DNA of 64,000 nt, from contig CM065297.1 of NCBI GenBank assembly GCA_032871835.1, forward strand, positions 60,995,253-61,059,252. Direction: 5' to 3'. Position numbers and translations under genes: made by a program. Position 1 is the first letter of the stretch. The number at the start of each line of letters is the position of its first letter. The notes below the pieces were generated by a model. The model searched no databases. It was not told the origin of the DNA and saw only the letters and a program-made list of their open reading frames with translations. The DNA comes from Dipteronia dyeriana (lineage: Eukaryota; Streptophyta; Magnoliopsida; Sapindales; Sapindaceae). This document shows, in pieces, positions 10,324 through 21,516 of this stretch.

Positions 10324-13012
10324 CAAATGAAATCACAATATTACATGCCATAAGAAGTTCAATACTTAACAAATATTCAAAGAAGATATGCTAAAACAAT
10401 ATCATATTTCTCCCCCTTTTTGACATAAAATTATGCCAAAGAAAAAAATGATATCTTGAGATCAAATAATGAAACAATTGGTGATCTCACATAATGTTCG
10501 GAGATGGATGCCTTACTTGAAGAATTGATTTATTTCAAGCATCTAGCTCCCATATCTTCTCCCTTGATTCTAGTTTTCTTTTCCATGTTAGCCTATCAAA
10601 GGTTATTCAAATCTATACACCACAACAAACTCATCAAGGTATAGTGAATCACAAATGCATAAATTTTACTCTTAAGCATATAGGTCATTTCTACCAAGTT
10701 CAACAATTGCATAAACAATCATATTAACCCCAAATATGAAGGAATCGGTATCAACGACAATCATATCAACCTCAAACAAGAAAAGATTTGATTACAACCA
10801 CAACTACTATCATTCAAAGTAAGGAGGAATTTTCTGCAATTACAATCAATTAGATTGATTAAAAACCACAATTACTATCACCCTATGCAAGGAGGAATTT
10901 TCTGCCACTATAACCAATTGGATTGATTACAACTACAATTACTATCGACCTCAAACAAAGAGGAATTCATTGTAACTACAATCAATAAAATTAATTACAA
11001 TTATAATTACTATCGACTCCAAAACAAAGATGAATTCATTGCAACTATTCTCATTTCAATTTCAAGAACGAGGGAATTGATTGCTATCTCAACTACTATA
11101 CAACCCCAAATAAGGAGAAATTGAATGCAAATACAATTATACAATAATTACAAAAATGTTTCATGCATTATTTGTGATCACACATACAAAGGCATATGGT
11201 AATACAAAGAATCATCATGCAAATCAAGAAACATGAAATAGCATCTACAAGATTCATTATATCAACCAAAGAATATGCCAGCAAATATCAACTTGAAACA
11301 TGTGAACAAATCATAAAAGAGAACAAAGTCTAGCATACTATGCTCCTCTTTGATAAGTGATCTATCTAAGATCAAGATAGAATAATGTTCACAATAAATC
11401 CACACAATCACACATTCAAGCAATTCACCAAGATAAGCTCCACAAACTATGAGAGATACATCAAGATTTTCAATATCTCTCATAATTTTCTAAAAATTGC
11501 AAGAACATCAAAATACTCTATAAGCAAAAAGTGTGTGTGTGAATTTTGCTTCAAGTATATACAAAAGGAGTGATTGTGATATCAACATGCAAACCATTTT
11601 AACACCTATCCATCTAAAGCTTTTCCAATTAAGGTCAAACCGATTATCATCCGGATTTTTGCTTTAAAGAGAATAGATTTCAACATGTGAGCGTGTGTGT
11701 GCATGTGGCTCATTATTCCATTTATGTTTTTCAACTCGAGCAATCACAAATTTCAACTATACTCCATTTCTTTTTAGGCTTTGAATCAAAGATTTTTCTT
11801 TTACTGATTCTTCTTCAACACTTCTTTGATTTTTCATACATCAACATAAATTCTTCATGACGCTTTCACTCATCACAATGGTGTAGCCCGTTCCTAAATT
11901 GGGCGGCTTCACAACCAAAGTGTGTAGCCCCTTTCATGAAGGTGCTCGTTGAGTTCTATGTAGTTGTCGAAGCAAAATGGATACTAACCATAGGTCATCT
12001 ATCATATACTAAGCAATAAACTTTTAGATGCATCCATAATCTACACATTTTCAAACTCAACTACTCAAACTTAAACATATAAGAGAAGCAAAGTGCAATT
12101 TTTGAAAATCAAGTTTTTTATGACTGAAAAACACATGATCTAAGAGCAACAAGTAAGACTTATTCAAGATCATTACTTCTCTAATGAGTAGCTTTCAAAG
12201 AATATGAAGCTCATATTTTCAAAAAAGTGTGCCACTCATATTTCAAGCAAACATTTCAAGCATCATGAGAAAGATCTTTGTGAACACATCACTAAAAGAT
12301 CTTTAGAGAGCAAATGTCAACAAGGACCATATGAACGGTATACTAGTTCTCTAATATGACATGCTATATGATGCAATGCAAGAGTAGAAATGACTTTCTC
12401 CAAAAGTCTTAACAAGATAATCACCAAATAGATTTCATAAGAGTAACTTCTCAAAAGTTAATCAATGGATTATGACTATCAAAACAAAGTTAAGTGAGAT
12501 AGCTAAGTTCATGTCTAGGCGTGGAGTATTCCAAGCTAGCTAGCTAGAATTCTCAACACACTTGACACTTAACCTTAAAGCTAACTCACATGTGCTACTT
12601 ACACTAGAGGTAAGAGCACTCACCCTTGAACTATTTGTTCTTGGGTGAACTTTCACAAAAATCATGATCATTTCTCATGGTAAAAATATATCTAAAAGAT
12701 AAATCATCAACTATCTTCTCTATAAAGATATTACTCATGTAAAACACATCATTATTGCCATCAATAAAGATATTATCAACTATACATATGATCATGTGAA
12801 ACACTCATTTTCACCCAAATCTTCTCAACTATTTTCTTCACACGATTATCATTATCACACACAAAATTGAAAGTGTTATCATGCAAGAAACATTCATAGA
12901 AGATTTTCACATCTCATTAGCATGCATCACATTCCCTATTTTGCATCATCTAATTTACTCACGACAATATAGCAAAATTAGCAAACCGAAATAAATTTTG
13001 AGATGTTACTAT

Positions 13013-13631
13013 TTAGGTGAGAGTGTACCGATGGTGAAGACTCCTTAATTTCCTTGATTTTGCACTTGACCTTGGAAGATTGGCCTTTGATATTCTCTTG
13101 TTCCTTAATGACTTGCCTTTAGTTGTAGGAGACTTTACTTGCTTATCTACAATGCTTAAGTCACTTGAATCTCCATGAAGATTACCAAACTCTTTGGCCT
13201 TCATGTTTGCCAACTCCTCTTCCTTGCCTTTGATCATTACCTTCAAGAAACAAAAGCAAATTATTAGCAAAATCATTTGTTAATCTATCTAACATACGAG
13301 CCTCTTCAACCATCTTCTTTTCTAGACATTTGATCACTTCATTCTTCACTTCAACTTCCTTTAACGCTTCATCTCTTTAGTTACAAAGAGTTTGAAATCT
13401 TGCCATCAAGTAGAAGTTGGTGGTCTTTGACATGCAATTCTCTTCATTGAGTTGCAAAGACAAGTAATCATGTCTAGATCGATCATCCTCCAGAAAAAGC
13501 TTCTTCATCTTTGCTTTTGTCACTAACTTTCTTTTCAAGCTTAACAACAAAATTGTTAGTAGATAAATGAAATATAAAACAAGAAGAACTATTTTCACAA
13601 CCAACGAAGGAGGAAAACCAAAAATAAACAA
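13013..13631 (-). pseudogene. Degenerate charged, coiled-coil ORF (gag-like remnant)
   Basis: Two open pieces on the minus strand, 13377-13631 and 13013-13276, are joined by a readable stretch after a stop and a frameshift. The upstream piece has a Lys/Glu-rich heptad-like section (LVTKAKMKKLFLEDD, then LNEENC). The middle reads EVIKCLEKKMVEEARML, and the downstream piece is Lys/Ser-rich. Position just after the PBS and composition suit the coiled-coil half of a SIRE gag, but no CCHC knuckle was found and homology is not proven. Initiation codons of the two pieces are incidental. Confidence 0.4.
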
Positions 13632-13710
13632 ATGTAGACTAGAGGTTGATATCCAAGATTAGTAAATAACATTGTAGATCCCGAATCACACTAACTACTT
13701 TAAGTGACCC

Positions 13711-13722
13711 TCTCTGATACCA
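13711..13722 (-). promoter_or_regulatory. Primer-binding site, initiator-Met tRNA type
   Basis: The minus strand reads TGGTATCAGAGA, two bases after the LTR end CTTACA. TGGTATCAGAG is complementary to the 3' end of plant initiator-Met tRNA and is the usual copia minus-strand primer site. It fixes the element's orientation. Confidence 0.9.
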
Positions 13723-14169
13723 ATTGTAAGAATGTGTACAAGGTTATACTAAACAACCTAGAGGGGGGGTGAATAGGTTGTCTCTCACTTTTGACAAATC
13801 TTTCGAAACTAGTGATAAAACCTTGATAAGCATACAAATTAACATTCAACATGATTGTTATGAGAAAACAATATATTCATGTATGCTCAAATCTCCACTC
13901 TTAGTATGAAAAACATAAAACAAGAATCAATGTATCTTAAGAACAAATAAATTCAATGTAGATAAAAATTCCATAAGTTGTACTTAGAGTATTACAATGT
14001 GATACTTTACAACTTGAATGAAAAAACACAAGATACAAAGTTATTTAACATACACAAACAATAATGTATAAGGAAGTCAACTTACATTAAGAGTTATTTC
14101 CATAGTATTCAAAAAAAAAATACAAATACTAGAGAGTTAGGGATAGAGAAAAGTTGACACAAGATATAA

Positions 14170-14201
14170 CGTGGTAAGCCTCCGAAGAGGAAACATCCAC
14201 G
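14170..14201 (-). other. Conserved LTR stem-loop (second copy)
   Basis: Same arms as 7562-7593: CGTGG/CCACG outside, CCTC/GAGG inside, TTCG loop on the minus strand. Confidence 0.65.
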
Positions 14202-15649
14202 GGCTAGCAGCCACCGGCAAACAAAATCCATTAGTAGATAAGACAAGTACAATCTCTCAAGTGACCCCTTCACCTAGAAACTACCCTCATATCCTACTCT
14301 AGAAGTTGCCGCCCTATGCTTAACAATCCGAGGCATCGCACCTCTTGTCAAGACTTCCTTGCTCACCTTATCTGGATCCACATGGCCTAAGGCAAGACTT
14401 CTTGCTTAACTAAGTCCTCACGACTCTAGTCAAGACTTCCTCGCTCACCTATCTGAGTCCTCCCGACTCTAGGCTAGACTTCTTACCCGACTATCCGAGT
14501 CCTCCCGACTCTAGCCAAGACTTCCTTGCTCTACAATCCAAGGCCTCACGCCTCTTGCCAAGACTTCTTGCTCAACACCATAGGTCTCACACCTATTTTC
14601 AAGACTTCCTTCTCACAAGGCATCTCGGTGATCATGAATGCAAAACGCAAACAAGCACGCAACATAGAATGCTATGATCAACACATCCTATGGAAACTAG
14701 AATTAATCAATGAGCACACAAAGTATATTTTTCTAGTTTATAATCTAAAAATGACACCACACAAGATGATGCATGAGCATATGAAATGTATGGATTAGAT
14801 ACACTCCATGAAGATCTAGACATTGACAATAAAGTTCATAAAACAAGATTGTCTAGATCTTATGCATGAATAAAAATCTATAGCATGCCAAATTTCCAAA
14901 CACATACTTTAAACCTAGATTTTATTCATGTTACTAAAGCTTGAAATAAACATGTTCTTGAAGTACATATTCAAGACTTTAGTACTACCACAAAAATGCT
15001 AGAAACACAAGATATGATCAATCAAATCTCTAGCAATCATTTAGAGCATATATTCACAAAATAGTCAATTAAACTCTAATAGACTCTAAATATATAATCA
15101 AATGTGCTAATCCTAAATCTATTCAACAAATGAGTTCTAGCACTTGATAAGACTATTAATCATGAAAATAAAGTCAATCAAAGCACAAATAGTCCTAGAT
15201 AATATGCTAGCACAATACAACTCACAATCATGTTAAAATATAGGTTTGATTGAAACCTAACTCACAATCAAGTTTCTAATTAAGCACAACTGGCATTTTA
15301 TTGAAGATATATCACTCAACAACATATGTTCACATCAAATACACACAAGTAGGAAGAAGACCCAAGGTATTTGAACATTAGAATCAAGAAAATCAAAAGA
15401 TAAACAACTACCTTGACAATTTCGAGTGCAGTCACAAAAATGGTGCGATCTACCAGAAAACTTGAACAAATGACTTCAAGGTTCCTTGGAGATGATATAG
15501 GACTTCAATATGAAACTTCTCCAACTTGAATCACTCAAATCGGATAAGAAATGAGAGAGATATGGTGATTCAAATTTGAGAGAAAAAACCTGGAATTTTT
15601 CTGCACTATATTTTCCTCTTCCTTGAAATGAAATGTGAGAGGGAAAGAG

Positions 15650-15657
15650 TTTATAAA
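15650..15657 (-). promoter_or_regulatory. Candidate promoter TATA box of the 5' LTR
   Basis: TTTATAAA, in the same context as 9042-9049. Being in the 5' LTR, it would drive transcription of the element toward lower coordinates. Confidence 0.55.
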
Positions 15658-16562
15658 GGAGTGGGAAACTTGGACATGTGAATTTACCAAGAGGGGTAAG
15701 AAGAAGCCAAGCAAGCTTGCTGCCCGAGATGGAACATGGGCATCTCGGGTTAGCAAGCCTTCTGCCCTGAGATGGCCACGCGCTCTCTCGGGAAAGAAGA
15801 CATTGCTTGCTTCTTTCTCCTTCGACCTTTCTTCACGTTCTTCGACAGTTCTCCAGCCTCCAAACTCAGAATTTGAATCCGTTTGTGGATTACGAACCAT
15901 AACTCTCACACAAACATGGATATATAAGATACTCAACCCAGAAAATAATAATTCTACTCGATATACAAAGACGAAGAAAATGTATGAAATGTGAGTTGAA
16001 AGTGTAGTATCTTTTGACTTAGAACTTGAAATCAATAGTATTAGTAACCGAAATGATTTGAACTCAATCAAGAATGATTTAAGACTAAAATAAAGTTCAA
16101 TATCTATGTTATACAAATATATACACACACAAACACAATTCACACTAGAATTCAAACTACATGGAGATAGTTTCCAATCATGAATATTCCAAAACATGTT
16201 ATTTCCATACCAATGCATGAGCATTCATCTTCGAGTGTGTGAATTTGTTATACATGATGCACAACGATGCAGGGACACATATGAATGAATTGAATGTGTG
16301 TGCCTATAATGGTGCACAACGATACAGGGACACAAATGTATGATATGCGTGTGTGTGCCTAAGCCTTGAAAGAGAAAAGAAAGGTCTTAATATACCTTTG
16401 TAGAATCATGAAGCACTTTTCCCTTTGAAGACTTGAACTTGCTTGAATAGTTGTCATTTCTTCTTTGAAGCTTGAATCATCAAGAATCCTAGACAACTAA
16501 ACAATACAAAGGAAATGTTGTATTGATATAGAATAATGGCAACAAAACTCACAGACCTAACA

Positions 16563-16750
16563 GTATTTACTTTTGATTATTGATTTTAATTTCTTATGTA
16601 TACATATATTTTATTATTGTAATAATGTTGTTTGTATAAGTTCCGAAAAATTACGATCCTAGGTTCACTAGGCCTAGATCCTTTGCAATCTCTATAAAAA
16701 TAATAATTTAAAACCTATTTCCATTGTGTGACCAGTGAGCAGGGTTCCAA
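16563..16750 (+). repeat. 3' LTR of the TAR/Angela-like element, right part
   Basis: Continues the sequence broken at 7108 (TTCTTATATT | GTATTTACTTTTG). It is AT-rich to about 16670, then reads CCTAGGTTCACTAGGCC. The end is uncertain: candidates are CA at about 16685 or at about 16753. What follows has a different composition and belongs to the next element. Confidence 0.5.
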
Positions 16751-17051
16751 CACCTGGACCTCTACCTCTTATACTGGTTCAGTTGGAGAGGTAGGCAAGT
16801 ATGAAGCTTCTCCCACATCCTGAACTTCTGAAATAGTAAGAGACTTCGAGGTAGCTTCTACCCCAGTACAACTCAGCACGAAGGTGGAAATGGCCACCAA
16901 TTCCTCATTATCATCTACGCACCCGGTGGCTCAAGAAAGACGGAGCTAACTCCGCAGCTTTCTCCATGATCTCCTTTTTGTTCCACCCTCAAACGATGCT
17001 CAGGTCAAAAGGGGGAGGAACAATCTGAGCTGCCTAGAAAGTAGCACAAAA

Positions 17052-17390
17052 TTATCCATCAGTAAAGGAAGCATCCACCTTTGCTTCCAAAGCAGCCATG
17101 TTGCTGCACAGAGTTTGAACCACTTCCTCCGATTTTATCTTCTCCTCCTTTAGAGCATTCCTTTGGAAGGTACTGCGCATGGGTTTGAGTCTCTCCTTTT
17201 CATATACATGTTGGATCCGTTTCGAGTTTACCTTCGCCTCAGTCGCAATTGCCCTAGCTTTGGTCAGGACTTTGTTCAAGATGATTGCTCCTATCGCTGT
17301 CTCGATCAACTTCTCCTTAGCCTTTCCGAGCTCGGCATTAGCAGCACCAACTTGATTCTGAAGAGTATTAACCTGGTCGCTCATCACCAT
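17052..17390 (-). pseudogene. Antisense coiled-coil ORF of a Ty3 (Tat-like) element, C-terminal part
   Basis: 112 codons open on the minus strand. The product is rich in Glu, Lys and Ala with heptad-like spacing throughout (VNTLQNQVGAANAELGKAK near the start; LEAKVDASFTDG at the end). Sequence past the stop still reads as protein (AAQIVPPPFDLSIV) after stop codons, so the true protein was longer and this copy is broken at its C-terminus. The upstream part is also absent. Codon composition is much less AT-biased than the LTRs around it. A coiled coil ending in a 'DG...P..DLS' tail is common in plant transposon-linked ORFs. The protein's function is unknown. Confidence 0.45.
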
Positions 17391-17869
17391 GTTAAATTTG
17401 AAGGTTTGCTAGATATAGAGCATGCGTTAATAACTTCATAGGTACATGACCTTGGTAAAGAAGAATATTGAACAGAGCAACAATCCTCTACCCTAAGCAG
17501 ACCTCTGTACTTGTTACATCACTTGGGGACTAGAAGCTCAATATTCTCTCCCCTAATCTCGTGGGTGGGGCGGTGACCCCAACATGAGAAGATTTCTCCT
17601 AGTGATCGGTTTATAATAAAATGTGCCTTTACAAAAGATCACTCAATTATCTACACCCAGAATTCAGATCATCTCAAGAGATTCAACTTGTAAGAAGCTA
17701 TTGAAGCGAGACAGGTACCACACTGCGCTAATACCACCTCATACTGGTACCGCCTTGATTTTGTATCCCTGGTTTAATTATTAGTAAAGATTCTCCATTT
17801 TCTCAATCTGTACTTGTCTGTTTCTATCACCAATATTCACCACGGAAGTTTGCCATGATCGCCATGAAC

Positions 17870-20070
17870 CGGGAAGAGCCACATGGCTACCCCGATGCCT
17901 TGGCCGGGCACCACCCCCCGCCAAGAAAGGTCTGAGCACAAGAGCATAGTTACCTGCCAGAACACAAGACCAAGGTAGCCAAATGGCCATCCTAATGTCC
18001 TTAGTCGGGTGAACCCCCGGGAAGGGTCTGAGCCTAAGATCATAGTTGCCGGCCAGACCATGAAACCAGGACAACCAAATGGTATTCTTGATGCCTGATC
18101 GATCTATTTCTCTACATGTTATAGGTCCCCAATTCCTATTATTTGTGCTTTTTTCTTGGGTAAACTTAGGTATTTTATGTGTTTGTTGAGCATGTGTAGG
18201 TCACATTACATTCAAGAGGTGTTGGATATTATTTTTGAGAAAATGAACAAAAAGACAATTTTCAGACTAGTGCAGAATATCCATATTACAGAGCCCATAT
18301 CTCTCAGCTCCAGTCAAATTGTGTGTCCTACAACCTTTGGATAGAAATCACCAGAAGTCTAGTTTCCGTCACACTTTTCGGATCTCAATTATGATATTCC
18401 TAGAAGACGTTATGCCCATTTTAGTACTCGATGATCAGATCAGTCATAATTCCATGAATAATGACGTGATTTATTTTGCAAGTTGAAGGAACGGGAAATA
18501 TTTCCTTCTTGGAAGTGTTTAGGAGTCTTGTGCAAAAACGTTGACACCTAATCCTAATCTTCATTCAATAAGTAGTCTTTTTATTGGATTAGGAAAGAAA
18601 TAAAATCCCAAAAAGATAGAGTTTTAAAAGGGAATTGATTTCCTTGTTGTTTAAAAACATGACTTAGCATCTACACTTATTTAAACCCCCTATGAACCAT
18701 AATTTTGAGATAGAAGTCAAGGAAGGTCCCAAGCCACGAAGGGGCCCGTCCTCAACCACTTCATCACCATACATCACCTCGTAACTTCCATTCAGATTCG
18801 AAGACGAAGAAGAATTCATCATTGAAGACTTGGAAGAACTCATTGAAGGCCAAGATGGGTTTTATCTTTTCTTTCTCTTCTCTTACTTTTATCATGTGTA
18901 ACTAACTTGTATTAGGGAATTAATGTGAACCTTTTGTGAATGCTCATGTTTAGATTAATATTATTATTTCTTCAATTCAATTCTTGATTTATTCATTGTT
19001 CTTAATTGCTTAATCTTTATTAGTTTTACTATTTATTCACACCATAGACAAAGGGTGGGTGATTATTTGGTATGATTTTAGGGTTAAGACTATCTGAGAA
19101 TTAGGGTTAGAGTATATGCCAAACCTAACCTTGTTTAATGCTCTTTTGAATGAATGAATTTTATCTTTAGCATAAACCAAGCAAAGTGTAGAATTTGGTT
19201 CTTATTTCTTGCGCTTAACAGGTTTCCGATCATTGTTCACACCATAGACCAAGGATGAATAATGGTTGGGAATATGAGACTCATCTCACGATCATACTGT
19301 AATAGTCATATTAAAGATAAATAATGAACCCTTGAATTAATTGAATTTTGTTTACAAATTAATTACATACATTGAGTGTTCATAATTGGGGATCATTGAT
19401 AACCAAGTGCTTTCTCACCCTTGACCACAACCAAATATTTTCAATTGCTTTCTTAGTTTAACTTAATTTAGTTTTAGTTTTAATGCAATCTTCTACAATC
19501 TTTTGGTTACTTTCAATTTAGCTTTAATTAGAATTAGATTTAATCAGCAAATCTCTCGTGGGAACAATCCTTACTTGCCACTGTGCTTATCTTCACGATT
19601 CGTGCACTTGCGAGTATTATTTTTATAAAAACGAATTTACACAATCAACAACTTGGTCGGGCTACCACCTACAAGAAGGGTATGAGCTTAAGAGCATAAT
19701 TGCCTACCAGACCACGAGATCAGGAAAACCAAATGGCCTTTCTATTGCCTTGGTTGGGCTACCACTCCTAAGAAGGATCAGGGTCGTAAAAGCATAGCTG
19801 CCTACCCGGATCAAGTTTGCCTAAGTACCGGGTTTCTTTTTCAGGGACGATAGGTACCTTGACGGTGTTATCGCCTAAATACCAGGGCTCCTGATGCAAG
19901 GACGCCAGGTACACTAATAATTATATCGATTAAGTGTCGGGATACGCTGAACATGGGAGTGATAGCCAAATGGCCATCCCATTGCCTTGGTCGGGCCACC
20001 CCCCACCAGGAAGGGTCTGGATGGCATAATTGCCAGTCAGGACCGAACTCACCAAAGTACCAGGATTCCC
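17870..20070. repeat. About 105-bp minisatellite array, split in two
   Basis: Units contain CCAAATGGCCATCC, then TTGGTCGGGC, CACCCCCC, AAGGGTCTGAG and CATAATTGCC. At least two units lie at 17870-18095, two at about 19651-19810 and one at 19955-20060. They are diverged but share the order of these blocks. The array is broken at 18096 in the middle of a unit (...GATGCC | ...) and resumes at 19651 (...CTTGGTCGGGC), showing that an insertion landed within it. Confidence 0.8.
18096..19650. mobile_element. 1.55-kb insertion, probable solo LTR
   Basis: It interrupts a minisatellite unit. The edges are TG (18096) and CA (19650). The right part (around 19555-19640) has CGTGCACTTGCGAGTATT, a phrase resembling the 3' ends of Ty3 (Athila/Tat-type) LTRs. 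No reading frame, PBS or PPT is seen, so it is not a full element. A target duplication is not recognisable (ATGCC on the left, ACTTG on the right). The element family and strand are not settled. Confidence 0.5.
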
Positions 20071-20560
20071 AGGACAGGAGTGCCAGGTACCTCGATACAC
20101 CACTTTTAATCTTTTGTACTAGGATTCCTAGAACAAGAATACTAGGAATCTAGATTCACTAATATGTCGCTCATTTTTAAAGACCCGGTGTGTAAATGGC
20201 CTAAGTTGCCTACCAGGATCTTTTCGCTTAAAGTACCAGGATTCCTGGAACAGAAATGCCAGATACCCAGATTGTAGGAGCCTCATCCCAAATGGTTGAG
20301 TAGTACGGCACTTCTCGCTTATCAAATTGTATATTGACTAGAGTGTCGAAATTTTCGCCCAAGGAAATATCCTCATCCGTGGTCCGCCACCACTCATTTG
20401 TTTTGCAGGAACGCTAAGTACCCTGTTTCGCCTACGTTTTGCTTATGTATGAAGTCCTGGTGTGAAAGTGGCCTTAGTTGCCTACCAAGAAATTTTTGCC
20501 TAAGTACTAGAATTCCCAAAATAGGAGTGCAGGTACCCTGACTTGCCTAAGCCAAGTGCG
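19800..20560. repeat. Dispersed 40-bp motif, about seven copies
   Basis: Each copy reads AAGTACCAGGATTCCTGG, then ACAGGAGTGCCAGGTACC, with changes. Copies lie near 19808, 19878, 20055, 20112, 20228, 20402 and 20500. Each starts with TACCAGG and ends with CCAGGTAC, so short complementary pieces recur. Spacing is irregular (55-170 bp). Confidence 0.65.
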
Positions 20561-21224
20561 CTGGGAACGACTTTTGTTTCAAGTAAGGTTACTAGTAAAA
20601 AGCGATAAGCAAAATTCTTCACGCATTACTGATCTTGATTCTAACCCTAACTTGGTACTGGTTTTCAAGTCAGAGGGAAATTTTTGTTAATAGCATTTTT
20701 TTGTAGGGGTCCAAATAAGGCTTTTCCAACTACCTGGTACCTGGTAGGGTCTATATCGGTTCCCACACAACCTAGGTACCTAACTTCCACTGTCTTGGAA
20801 AAGGTCAGCATCACTTCTCCAAAACTGCTAGATATCAAGCCAAGCTAGCGTATTGGTACCACTTACCTGGTACATTGATACCAAGATATCTATTTCGTAC
20901 CCTAGTACTTTGACACTAATTGGTAACCCGTCTAGGATACCTTCTACAAGATATCTAGGTACTGGGATACCTCATACCTGGTACCTAGTACCTAAGCATC
21001 GTGACATCAACCCGGTACTCGAGTACGGCTATATTAGTCCAAAACCAATCCAGTACGTACGTCTCCTCCGCCAGGTAGGTAGTATTGTACCAAGAAGGTG
21101 CCAGCATGCTAGAACAAACACTATGACAATAAGAGTAGACTGGCACATCAGGGTACCGTGCCCCCAAAGGTACAAAATCATCGTATTTCTTAACCAGTAA
21201 CGTGGAAGAGAAAGTTGACCTCTC

Positions 21225-21435
21225 CGACCATACACAACACCATTAATGGAGATAGTCAACCCTTTTAATGGAGACAATCAACACTATTAATGAAAATAGT
21301 CAACTCTTTAATGATTCTCAACGCCATTAATGAGTAGTCAATCAACTCTTTAATTGCTATTCACAATACCATTAATGAGTAATCAGTCAACTATTTAATG
21401 GCCATTCACAACGCCATTAATGATTTAACTCAATC
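21225..21435. repeat. Tandem CCATTAATG / TCAACTCTTTAATG repeat
   Basis: Alternating words CCATTAATG and TCAAC..TTTAATG recur about five times each with a period near 42 bp, with insertions. It lies upstream of the TATA box, as LTR enhancer-type repeats often do. Confidence 0.7.
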
Positions 21436-21508
21436 AATACCAAATCTGTGTCCTATGATTACGAATTGATTAGCTAAATTAATGGAGTGGGCAACAAGAA
21501 CGAGGACA

Positions 21509-21516
21509 TATAAATA
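21509..21516 (+). promoter_or_regulatory. Candidate TATA box
   Basis: TATAAATA within CGAGGACATATAAATATGAC, the only strong TATA word in this LTR-like unit and placed after its tandem repeats. Confidence 0.5.

Larger units (their letters stand above)
9957..13724 (-). other. Internal region of the non-autonomous SIRE element
   Basis: About 3.8 kb between the LTRs. The part nearest the 3' LTR (9957 to about 12260) matches the 3'UTR of SIRE elements: bases 12040-12230 are recognisable, reverse-complemented, after the RNase H of the plus-strand SIRE at 62620-62800. The middle (about 12300-13000) shows no readable protein. The part nearest the PBS holds coiled-coil remnants (13013-13631). This fits loss of everything between gag and the 3'UTR. 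An imperfect repeat (WATTRCAACTACAATTACTATC style) is visible at 10740-11110. Confidence 0.75.
7109..16562 (-). mobile_element. Complete non-autonomous SIRE-family element (9.45 kb, no pol)
   Basis: Two nearly matching LTRs (7109-9956 and 13725-16562) flank 3.77 kb of internal DNA. Read on the minus strand, the order is 5' LTR, PBS TGGTATCAGAGA (13711-13722), internal region, PPT (9957-9970), 3' LTR. The flanks are ATATT (7104-7108) and GTATT (16563-16567), a 4-of-5 target duplication, and the sequence on both sides belongs to one copia LTR. No protease, integrase, RT or RNase H could be read in the internal region. The element therefore fits a large pol-less derivative that would need proteins from an autonomous SIRE copy. 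Confidence 0.85.
13725..16562 (-). repeat. 5' LTR of the non-autonomous SIRE element (2838 bp)
   Basis: Partner of 7109-9956 with the same termini. It contains the stem-loop (14170-14201), the 45-bp repeat block (about 14310-14625), the TATA box (15650-15657) and U3 repeats (16250-16365). An open frame of 229 codons crosses its U3/R on the minus strand (15535-16224). It is not accepted as a gene (see the findings). Confidence 0.92.

Noticed and set aside
15535..16224. 229-codon open frame on the minus strand
   Set aside because: It lies wholly inside the 5' LTR of the SIRE derivative. The matching LTRs have shorter versions with many amino-acid changes, and no domain is recognisable.
18117..19650. 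Alternative left end (TGTTATAGG) for the insertion in the minisatellite
   Set aside because: Minisatellite similarity already stops at 18095, so the insertion must start there or within a few bases, not at 18117.
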